A DNA stretch of 23,938 bases from Bacteroidota bacterium (GTDB lineage: Bacteria > Bacteroidota > Bacteroidia > Chitinophagales > Chitinophagaceae), in NCBI GenBank assembly GCA_023430465.1, contig JAEZAM010000120.1, forward strand, positions 1 to 23,938, written 5' to 3'. This document shows positions 15,239 to 22,182 of the stretch, one piece after another (the first letter of the stretch is position 1; every line of letters begins with the position of its first letter). A model generated the notes under the pieces. That model saw nothing but the letters and a program-made list of their open reading frames with translations. It did no database searches and had not been told where the DNA came from. The position numbers and the translations under genes are program-made.

Positions 15239-15265
15239 TTTCGGGCAAAGTTTTATCTCGCATCC

Positions 15266-15301
15266 GGCACGCAAAGACGCCAAGTGAGCAAAGACGCAAA
15301 G
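15266..15301 (+). repeat. CGCAAAG-type dispersed repeat
   Basis: CACGCAAAGACGCCAAGT followed by GAGCAAAGACGCAAAG, almost the same as 1663-1697 and inverted relative to 383-419. It lies in the 3' region of the LytTR gene that ends at 15364. Confidence 0.7.
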
Positions 15302-15333
15302 TTTTTTCTCGCATTCAGTGACCCGCATCCCGC

Positions 15334-15363
15334 TATCAACCTCAACCTTAACCTCAGCCTCAA
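15334..15363 (-). repeat. GAGGTTGA-type repeat, inverted copy
   Basis: On the minus strand it reads TTGAGGCTGAGGTTAAGG followed by TTGAGGTTGAT, related to the GAGGTTGAGGTTGA half of the 38-bp repeats at 7604 and 9084. It directly follows the stop codon of the LytTR gene, just as the copy at 7604 follows a stop codon. Confidence 0.6.
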
Positions 15364-16131
15364 TTACTCCCCCAGCCATTTTTTGAAATCCGTCGCTTTC
15401 AGCCGGCTGACGATGATCTCTTCGTAGGGCGCAGGCTGCACCTGCACTTTCAGTTTGCCACTGAACCATGCGTGCACTTTCTCGATATTCTTATAATTTA
15501 AAATGAATTGCCGGTTGGCACGAAAGAAATTCTTTTGATCCACTTCTGCTTCGATCTCATCGAGGCGTTTGTCGATAATGAGATCTTCGTTTGAGACGGT
15601 TTTTATGTATTGGTATTTATCCCGCGTATAAAAATAGGCAATGCTCTCAATGGGCGCGGAGATCAGTCTTGTTCCTGCTTTTGCCAGGAACCGCGTTCTC
15701 CGGACAGGGATTGGAGCGGCGGTGGCGGAACGAAGAAAATCCGCTATGTTTTCCTGCAGGTTCATCCTCGGTGTTCCGTGTATTCGCTTATACTTGGCCA
15801 GTGCCGCTTCCAGTTCAGGGCGGCTCAAAGGCTTGAGCAGGTAATCGATGCTATTCTGCTTGAATGCTTTCAACGCATGCTCCTGGTACGCAGTGATAAA
15901 GATCACTGGTGACTCAATTTCAACCTGGCTAAAAATATCGAAGCTCTGACCATCACCCAGTTCAATATCCATGAAGATCAGATCGGGCGCTGCTGCATCA
16001 GTAAGATAACTTACGGCAGCATCCACACTGTCGGCCACATGAACCACTTCAATCTCGCGGTCCATCTCGCGCAACATTTCCGATAGCCGTTGCACGGCTA
16101 TTACCTCATCTTCGATAATTAATACTTTCAT
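15364..16131 (-). CDS. LytTR-family response regulator
   Basis: A 255-residue regulator. Receiver domain at residues 1-120 with IIEDE acidic pocket, phospho-acceptor D55 in LIFMDIELGDG, ITAYQEHALKAF and lysine K100 in IDYLLKPLS. A LytTR DNA-binding domain occupies about 148-255 (SIAYFYTRDKYQYIKT, FFRANRQFILN, LKVQVQPAPYEEIIVSRLKA). Its start overlaps the upstream kinase gene by 26 nt, so the pair is cotranscribed and coupled. Candidate operator repeats occur before the kinase gene (17240-17270) and before susC (14895-14925), suggesting autoregulation and control of the importer. It is clearly similar in layout to the regulator at 5561-6286 but diverged in sequence. Confidence 0.92.
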   Translation of the reverse strand: MKVLIIEDEVIAVQRLSEMLREMDREIEVVHVADSVDAAVSYLTDAAAPDLIFMDIELGDGQSFDIFSQVEIESPVIFITAYQEHALKAFKQNSIDYLLKPLSRPELEAALAKYKRIHGTPRMNLQENIADFLRSATAAPIPVRRTRFLAKAGTRLISAPIESIAYFYTRDKYQYIKTVSNEDLIIDKRLDEIEAEVDQKNFFRANRQFILNYKNIEKVHAWFSGKLKVQVQPAPYEEIIVSRLKATDFKKWLGE

Positions 16132-17161
16132 ACTGTTGTTTTTTTGCCAGCGGCAGGCTTACACTGAACCGCTCCCTGTCAGTCACCACATAGATTGCAG
16201 GGAGATTCAGTAATTCAAATTTCTTCTTCAGGTGCTGTAGACCGACACCGGTGGTACCGGGTGTATTTTTTACCTGTAAGTTATTTTCGACGATCAATCG
16301 TTGTCCGACGGCATCGAATTTCAGATGAATGAACAGCGGCTTTGCCCTGGTGATGCTGTTGTGTTTCACCGCATTCTCTATGAGCAGTTGAAGGCTGAGT
16401 GGCGGCACCTCGTACCCTTCCGTATCCGGGAGTTCGTTTGCCAGGAATAAACCGTCCGGGTATCGGGTTTTCAATAAAGAAAAATAAGTGTTGGCAAAGC
16501 GCAGCTCTTCTTCCAGGCTGATAAGCGAGGACGAGTTGGCTTCAAGGAGATACCTGTATACAAACGCAAGGTTTTCCGTAAATGAAATAGCACGGTCCTT
16601 GTTTACTTCGATAAGCCCGATAAGCGTATTCAGGGTATTGAAAAGGAAATGTGGCTGTATCTGCACCTTGAGCGAATCCATCTGTATCTGTACATTGAGC
16701 CGCTTCATGTCTTCCGCCTCGGCGCGTGAACGGTTCCATTCTTCAAAAAAATAAATACTCTCATAAACCGCGATCTGCAGGAATGTAAAAAGAACGGTGA
16801 TGCCGATTGTATACAGGTATGATGTAAGGTTGGCGACCGATACCCCCCATAAATTGCTTTGATCTTCCAGGTAGATCCGCAGCCATCCAACCAGGACAGC
16901 ATAAGGAAGTGCGATTGCTACCAGGCACGTCAGTCTTTTTTTAACCCCCTGCAGACCGGCGTATTTATGGCGTAACCGGAGAATGATAAACCGTGTTGGC
17001 TCCCAGATGGCGAGCGTGTGAAGGACGGTGAGCAAAAGGACTTTATAAAACATATGTTCATCCCGCCAGGAGAAGAACATCTCCAGCATGAAAAAAATAA
17101 AGAACAGCGCGGTCAGTACAAGGTACCCGACTACCCGCAGCTTCCCTTCTTTTATTGTCAT
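16106..17161 (-). CDS. LytS/YehU-type sensor histidine kinase
   Basis: A 351-residue inner-membrane kinase with four hydrophobic segments (about residues 11-31, 40-60, 78-97 and 112-136), a coiled linker (RSRAEAEDMKRLNVQIQ), the H-box SLKVQIQPHFLFNTLNTL with H171, and an ATPase lobe with LLIENAVKHN (N263) and GTTGVGLQHLKKKF. The usual DxGxG motif is replaced by VENNLQVKN, a change common in Bacteroidota members of this family as far as I know. There is no periplasmic domain. It should phosphorylate the regulator encoded right after it (26-nt overlap). The ATG at 17161 is preceded by 181 bp holding the candidate operator repeats. Confidence 0.9.
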   Translation of the reverse strand: MTIKEGKLRVVGYLVLTALFFIFFMLEMFFSWRDEHMFYKVLLLTVLHTLAIWEPTRFIILRLRHKYAGLQGVKKRLTCLVAIALPYAVLVGWLRIYLEDQSNLWGVSVANLTSYLYTIGITVLFTFLQIAVYESIYFFEEWNRSRAEAEDMKRLNVQIQMDSLKVQIQPHFLFNTLNTLIGLIEVNKDRAISFTENLAFVYRYLLEANSSSLISLEEELRFANTYFSLLKTRYPDGLFLANELPDTEGYEVPPLSLQLLIENAVKHNSITRAKPLFIHLKFDAVGQRLIVENNLQVKNTPGTTGVGLQHLKKKFELLNLPAIYVVTDRERFSVSLPLAKKQQYESINYRR

Positions 17162-17239
17162 GCGATCCTTTTTGTAAAATTACAGCATACCTGATTTGGC
17201 AGGTGGTAATTGGGCAGGTATTTGAACGGCAGAAAATGC

Positions 17240-17270
17240 ATTTCAGCGATGGATTTAATCATTTCAGCGA
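17240..17270 (-). promoter_or_regulatory. Candidate LytTR operator: perfect 10-bp direct repeat, 21-bp period
   Basis: TCGCTGAAAT occurs twice on the minus strand (17261-17270 and 17240-17249), separated by 11 bases. That gives a period of 21 bp, two turns of the helix, which is the geometry known for LytTR regulators such as AgrA. It lies 79-109 bp upstream of the LytS-type kinase start. A degenerate pair with the same period lies before susC. Binding by the regulator at 15364 is inference. Confidence 0.6.
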
Positions 17271-17290
17271 AAAGGATACAACAAATTACT

Positions 17291-17311
17291 TAGTTGCGTG
17301 GTCAGCAACTA
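17291..17311. promoter_or_regulatory. 7-bp inverted repeat in the kinase leader
   Basis: TAGTTGC (17291-17297) and GCAACTA (17305-17311) with a 7-base centre. On the minus strand it is closely followed by TAATTTG, near the TAnnTTTG -7 element, with a TTG inside the palindrome. It could be part of the promoter, an operator, or the 3' hairpin of the methyltransferase gene, though there is no T-run. Confidence 0.3.
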
Positions 17312-17342
17312 CCGGATTTTTCCGAAACAAAGTCTTCTGGAT

Positions 17343-18239
17343 TCAGGCATGAAGGCTGACCAGGTGGGTGAGCCCGGTGTCATCTGTCGTCAGCAGGCAC
17401 TGGAAACCCTGGAGACCGGAAGCGCGGATAATGCGTAGTATATCCTCATCGGAACGGTGGATGAGTTGCCAGTTGGCCATGTATTCCATACAAACCCGGT
17501 AAGGATTGTCTGACCTGATATTGGTAAAAAATAATACGCCGCCTTCGGCAATGCGGGGTTGCAGGGCTGACAATACCGCGATCACCATACGATCATCAAG
17601 GTAATCAAAGACACCTCCGATAATCACCAGGTCAAATTGGCCCGGGATACGCGCTGCTGAACGATAGATATTTCCCCGAATGAGCGCCAGCCTTTCTTTG
17701 ATCGGCGCAAGCCTGGAGGCCGAATGCTTCAATGCGGCGTCATCGATATCCATCAGGGTTACGTTAGCGGAAGAATGGATGAGGTGCTCCAGGTTCTGTA
17801 CCAGGTCTTCGGATGTACCGCAGCCAATCGAGAGGATACGTGCCCGGTTGTTGGAAATGATTGCTTCTTTAATAAGTGCCGATTGCCGCCCGATCTTGTT
17901 ACGGTGCTGACGGCAGATCGGGGAGTTCAGCAGAAATTCCTCAAGTTCATAACCAGCCCCCTCCGCCGATGCCCCGTTCTTTCCCCGGAGGATGTAATCG
18001 ATTGTTTCGTAATCGCCCGCATAGCCTCGCGGCCACTGCTGCGCGCGATGAACAAAGGGTGATGACGAAAGTTGTCGCCAGAAAGGCGCCAGCGCCTCAA
18101 CAATCTGCTGTCGGCTAAATGATCGTTCCAGGCTTTCAATGAGCCGGGTAAAATTTATGATAAACTGATCTATAGAAAATTCCTGACTGCCGATCTGCTT
18201 CCATTGCGATTCGATGAGACGGGCGGTTTGCTGCAACAT
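17343..18239 (-). CDS. Class I SAM-dependent methyltransferase
   Basis: A 298-residue protein from the ATG at 18239. A longer frame exists, but it begins with GTG at 18278; the ATG has a typical AT-rich leader (AATAAATATTTTT). Residues about 60-100 carry QWPRGYAGDYETIDYIL, a conserved-looking block ahead of the methyltransferase fold. The SAM site is clear: ILSIGCGTSED (135-145), LMDIDD (162-167), and FDLVIIGGVFDYL (202-214), which stands for motif IV. The methyl acceptor is unknown. The GYAGDY block recalls methyltransferases related to PhcB, which make a methyl-ester signal in Ralstonia, but this is from memory and uncertain. The gene lies about 130 bp behind the propeller kinase gene on the same strand. 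Confidence 0.8.
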   Translation of the reverse strand: MLQQTARLIESQWKQIGSQEFSIDQFIINFTRLIESLERSFSRQQIVEALAPFWRQLSSSPFVHRAQQWPRGYAGDYETIDYILRGKNGASAEGAGYELEEFLLNSPICRQHRNKIGRQSALIKEAIISNNRARILSIGCGTSEDLVQNLEHLIHSSANVTLMDIDDAALKHSASRLAPIKERLALIRGNIYRSAARIPGQFDLVIIGGVFDYLDDRMVIAVLSALQPRIAEGGVLFFTNIRSDNPYRVCMEYMANWQLIHRSDEDILRIIRASGLQGFQCLLTTDDTGLTHLVSLHA

Positions 18240-18371
18240 AAAAATATTTATTGCAGCCAATCTAGGCGGAATTGCCACAGCGTACGGCAGTGATCACCTC
18301 TAATGACGGATTACACCGACGGAATGTAACAAGCACAAACTGACCTGATTTTGCCTCCTGGCCGTTGGGTA

Positions 18372-21300
18372 TCACGTGGGATCCTCATCAGCCTGCAACG
18401 TGAAATAAAAGGTTGTTCCGGCACCCGGCTCTGATTCGACCCATATTTTTCCTTTGTGCAGCTCCACGATCTTACGGCAGTGTGCCAACCCGATACCTGA
18501 GCCTTCATATTCTTTCCGGCTATGCAAACGCTGGAAGATCACGAAGATCCGCTCTCGGTATTGCGGTGCTATACCAATGCCATTATCGGCAAATGCAAAC
18601 TGCCATTTATTGTCCACTTCGGTTGCGGTGATAGAAATCTCCGGCGCGATGCCTGGCCTGCGAAACTTAATACCGTTCGCAAGCAGGTTTTGAAACAATT
18701 GCTTGATAGCTGTAGGGTATCCCTGTATTACAGGCAAAACCCCCGCGTTCACAATCGCACCCGATTCCCTGATGGCCGTTCCCAGGTCGGCCAGCACTTC
18801 CCGGATCACGTTGTCGCAATTTACCTCCTGGAGATCGCGATGATTCCCGATCTTGGAATATTCCAGCAGATCATCGATCAGCGTACGCATCCGGTCTGCA
18901 GCCTGTGAAATGAATCCGAGATACTGAAGCCCACGCTGATCCAGCATTGACTGATATTGCTTTTGAAACAACTGGATAAAACTTGTTGTTGTCCGGAGTG
19001 GTTCACGCAGATCATGAGAGGCGATGTACACAAATTGCTCGAGCTCTTTGTTCTTTTTTTCCAGTTCACGATTGGCATTATCGGCTTCCTCCCTGGCATT
19101 CTCCGCTTCAATGCGCGCATTATGCTCTTCGACATGCGCATGAACCAACTGGATCGTTTGCTCATCTACCTTTTGCTTGAGAAGCTCACGCTGCCGCTTG
19201 ACGTTGTTCAACCTGACGAGATAGAACGCTGCGATACTTCCTGCAACCAGCAGGATGAAACCGATCCGGAACCACCAGGTCAGCCAGAATGGTGGCTTAA
19301 CAATTAACTTCACGGAGGCAACATTCGATGACCATTTGCCATCCGAATTGAGCGCCTTCACCATAAATACATACGTGCCCGGATCAAGGTTCGTGTACGT
19401 GGCCATGCGTTGCGTACCAACTATATTCCAGTCCTTGTCGAAGCCTTCCAGTTTGTACGCATATTCTTTCGATGCAGAAATAATATAGTTGAGTGAAGCA
19501 TATTCAAATGTTATCACCGACTGGTTGTAGTTGATAACGATCTCTTTTGTTTCGGTGATGGATTGACTGAGCGGATCTGAATCATCTGCCGGGGTGATCG
19601 GTACTTCCTTATTGAATATCTGGAAACCGGTCAGGAGCATGGGAAACTCAGCAACCGCTTCAGTGATATTTTCCGGGCGAAATTGATTAAACCCCTCTAT
19701 CCCGCCGAAATACATGGTTCCGTCATCGGTCTTGCAATACGCACGCATTTTGAACTCATATGATTGCAGGCCGTCTTTGACACTGAAATTTTTGAAATTC
19801 CCGGTAGCTGGGCTGAACCTGGAAAGTCCGCGGTTGGTACTTATCCACCATCGTCCTGACTTGTCTTCCAGCATTCCAAAAATCACATTATTCGGCAGGC
19901 CATCCTCCGTGGTGTAATTGGTGAAAACACCAGTGGACAGGTCGAAGTAGTTCAGACCAACCATCGTTGAAATCCAAAGGTTGCCTTTTTTATCTACGGA
20001 AATATTTGTGATCCGGTTATCGCTCAGGCTGTTGCGTCCTTCCTGGTGGACAAAGTTTTTCATCTTGCCGGTTGCTTTGTCCAGCATCAGTAACCCGCCA
20101 CCGTCCGTGCCTATCCAAAGCTTACCATCCATGCCTTCGGCAATGGCATGAACCTTTCTTTTGGTTGTGTTATCAGCATCGTCGGTGAATCTGGTGAAGT
20201 TGCTTTCTTTTGCGTTGTACCTGAGCAGCCCGCCATTATAGGTTCCCAGCCAGATGGTGCCGTTCCTGTCTTCCATTACCACCCATACGTTGTTGCTTGA
20301 CAGCGATGTAGTGTCGCCGGGGATGTGTTTGAAATGCCGATACTTTTTGGTTATGGGATCAAAGACGCTTACACCGGCATCCCAGGTGCCCACCCATACC
20401 TGCCCGCGGCTATCCTCGAGCACACTAAGTACATAATTACCGGCGATCGTATTTGGGTCATTTTTTTTATGGAGAAAATGCTCGTATGTCCTTGTAGCAG
20501 GATCGAAGCGATTGAGGCCACCGCCATCGGTGCCGATCCATATTTTTCCTCCCGATGCTTTTGAAATGCTAAGCACATTATTATGGCTCAGACTCGCGGG
20601 ATCGGAGGTATGCTTGTAATGGGCAAACTTGTTTCCGTTTTTATTATAAAGGTTGATACCTCCCGCGAAAGTGCCGACCCACATTGTACCATAAGTGTCC
20701 TGATATATGGCATAAATGGAATTATTGCTAAGGCTGCCGCGATCGATCTCATCATGCTTGTAGTTTCCGAACCGCCTGCTGACCGGATTGTAAATGCTTA
20801 GTCCACCGTTTTCGGTACCGATCCAGATATTGCCCAGCGGACCTTCACTGATGGCAAAAACCACATTTCCCGGAATAGAATTAGGATTGCTCTCCTCAGC
20901 CATAAAGCGAATGAACTTGCCGCTTCCGGGATCGAAGAGGTTCAGTCCTCCACCGGACGTACCAATCCACATACGTTGATGGCTGTCTTCGAAAAGCCTG
21001 ACGACATTATCATTACTCAATGATGAGGGGTCTGCGGAATTGTGACGGTAGCTGCGGAACTTCTTTGTCACAGGATCAAAGATCGAGAGCCCGCCCCCAA
21101 ATGTTCCAACCCAGATTTTACCAGAACGGTCCTGGTAAACACACCTGGTATTGTTATCCCCCAGGCTTTGCGGATCTCCGGGGTCATGGCGGTAAATGAT
21201 AATTTTACCGCTCACCGGGTCCATACTTGTTAATCCACCATCTTCCGAACAGACCCAAACCATATTTTGCCTGTCGACGATCAGATCCGTGATGAGGTTG

Positions 21301-21755
21301 CTGGGTAGCGAGTACTGGCTCTCACCCGGTTTATTATATTGCCTGAAATTATCAGTGCGCCGGTCGTATCGGCTCAGGCCTCCACCACGCGTAGCGACCC
21401 AGATAAAACCGTTTGCGTCCTCAGCGAGAGCAGAAATAAAATTATTGCTCAGGGTTGTGCTATCGGTGATGTTATTTTTATAAACCTTGAAATTATAGCC
21501 GTCATATTTATTCAACCCGTCCCTTGTTCCAAACCACATGAAGCCCCTGCTGTCCTGGAATATGCACATCACATGATTCTGCGAGAGACCCTGGTTGATA
21601 TCCAGCCTGTCAAACTTAACTTGCGTAGGCTGCGCGATCGCCGCGAACGGAGTTGCAGATAAAAGTATGCATATGAAAATATGAGTCCATTGCATCCATG
21701 ATACGAGCAATGGCTTTCTCACCTCATGATCCGGGAACTTAACGGGAAACGGCAT
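18372..21755 (-). CDS. Two-component regulator propeller sensor histidine kinase
   Basis: About 1127 residues. A signal peptide (MQWTHIFICILLSATPFAAIAQ) comes first, then 14 propeller repeats of the type SLSxNxVxxIxxDxxGxIWIGT (about residues 48-700), enough for two seven-bladed propellers. A Y_Y_Y domain (about 760-820; YAYKLEGFDKDW), one membrane segment (about 828-848), a coiled coil, a HisKA domain with FVYIASHDLREPLR (H914) and a HATPase domain (QNLLANGIKF, FADNGIGI, GSGIGLA) follow. No receiver or AraC domain is fused, unlike classical hybrid regulators of glycan loci. The start is uncertain: TTG 21761, ATG 21755 (overlapping the regulator stop by 17 nt) or ATG 21695, which starts right at the signal peptide. 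The likely partner is the response regulator encoded just upstream. Confidence 0.92.
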   Translation of the reverse strand: MPFPVKFPDHEVRKPLLVSWMQWTHIFICILLSATPFAAIAQPTQVKFDRLDINQGLSQNHVMCIFQDSRGFMWFGTRDGLNKYDGYNFKVYKNNITDSTTLSNNFISALAEDANGFIWVATRGGGLSRYDRRTDNFRQYNKPGESQYSLPSNLITDLIVDRQNMVWVCSEDGGLTSMDPVSGKIIIYRHDPGDPQSLGDNNTRCVYQDRSGKIWVGTFGGGLSIFDPVTKKFRSYRHNSADPSSLSNDNVVRLFEDSHQRMWIGTSGGGLNLFDPGSGKFIRFMAEESNPNSIPGNVVFAISEGPLGNIWIGTENGGLSIYNPVSRRFGNYKHDEIDRGSLSNNSIYAIYQDTYGTMWVGTFAGGINLYNKNGNKFAHYKHTSDPASLSHNNVLSISKASGGKIWIGTDGGGLNRFDPATRTYEHFLHKKNDPNTIAGNYVLSVLEDSRGQVWVGTWDAGVSVFDPITKKYRHFKHIPGDTTSLSSNNVWVVMEDRNGTIWLGTYNGGLLRYNAKESNFTRFTDDADNTTKRKVHAIAEGMDGKLWIGTDGGGLLMLDKATGKMKNFVHQEGRNSLSDNRITNISVDKKGNLWISTMVGLNYFDLSTGVFTNYTTEDGLPNNVIFGMLEDKSGRWWISTNRGLSRFSPATGNFKNFSVKDGLQSYEFKMRAYCKTDDGTMYFGGIEGFNQFRPENITEAVAEFPMLLTGFQIFNKEVPITPADDSDPLSQSITETKEIVINYNQSVITFEYASLNYIISASKEYAYKLEGFDKDWNIVGTQRMATYTNLDPGTYVFMVKALNSDGKWSSNVASVKLIVKPPFWLTWWFRIGFILLVAGSIAAFYLVRLNNVKRQRELLKQKVDEQTIQLVHAHVEEHNARIEAENAREEADNANRELEKKNKELEQFVYIASHDLREPLRTTTSFIQLFQKQYQSMLDQRGLQYLGFISQAADRMRTLIDDLLEYSKIGNHRDLQEVNCDNVIREVLADLGTAIRESGAIVNAGVLPVIQGYPTAIKQLFQNLLANGIKFRRPGIAPEISITATEVDNKWQFAFADNGIGIAPQYRERIFVIFQRLHSRKEYEGSGIGLAHCRKIVELHKGKIWVESEPGAGTTFYFTLQADEDPT

Positions 21756-22152
21756 TGGCAAGATAGTTTTGGAGCAGACCGGAAACAGTTTCGGGCGTAA
21801 GTGGCTTTTGTAAAAATTCCAGGATCACCGGATGGGCCATTGCGCGTTGACGGTCCCGGGGTGAATCAGAAGTTGAAAAAAGGATGACCCTTACCTGTGA
21901 GGATATCGCCAGTTGCTGAAATTCATCCGCAAATTCCCACCCATCCATACCCGGCATGTTGATGTCAAGAAAAATCAGATCCGGGACCTGGGCACCGGGC
22001 GCAGAAAGACTGTGCAGAGCCTCTTGTGCTGAGTCGAAAAAAGCCAGCTCCCCATCAAATCCTGCATCTTCCAGAACAATGCGGGTGATGAAGTTGGTAG
22101 CCTCATCATCATCGATTACCAGTATAGACCTGTTGCTGTATCTCATAGCCAT
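21739..22152 (-). CDS. Single-domain (CheY-like) response regulator
   Basis: A 137-residue stand-alone receiver domain: LVIDDDEATN acidic pocket, phospho-acceptor D63 in LIFLDINMPGMDGWEF, the switch region LFSTSDSPRD and lysine K116 in FLQKPLT. There is no output domain. Its pattern resembles small regulators paired with HisKA kinases of the phytochrome type. The gene overlaps or nearly touches the propeller kinase gene that follows, and starts 30 bp behind the outer-membrane protein gene. It probably takes phosphate from that kinase and acts by protein contact or as a phosphate relay. Confidence 0.9.
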   Translation of the reverse strand: MAMRYSNRSILVIDDDEATNFITRIVLEDAGFDGELAFFDSAQEALHSLSAPGAQVPDLIFLDINMPGMDGWEFADEFQQLAISSQVRVILFSTSDSPRDRQRAMAHPVILEFLQKPLTPETVSGLLQNYLANAVSR

Positions 22153-22182
22153 TCGTTGAATGTGTGTGCTGAAAAATCCAGC

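Noticed and set aside
18372..21755. Hybrid two-component system (HTCS) of a polysaccharide utilisation locus
   Set aside because: The N-terminal part fits, but there is no receiver and no AraC domain after the HATPase domain.
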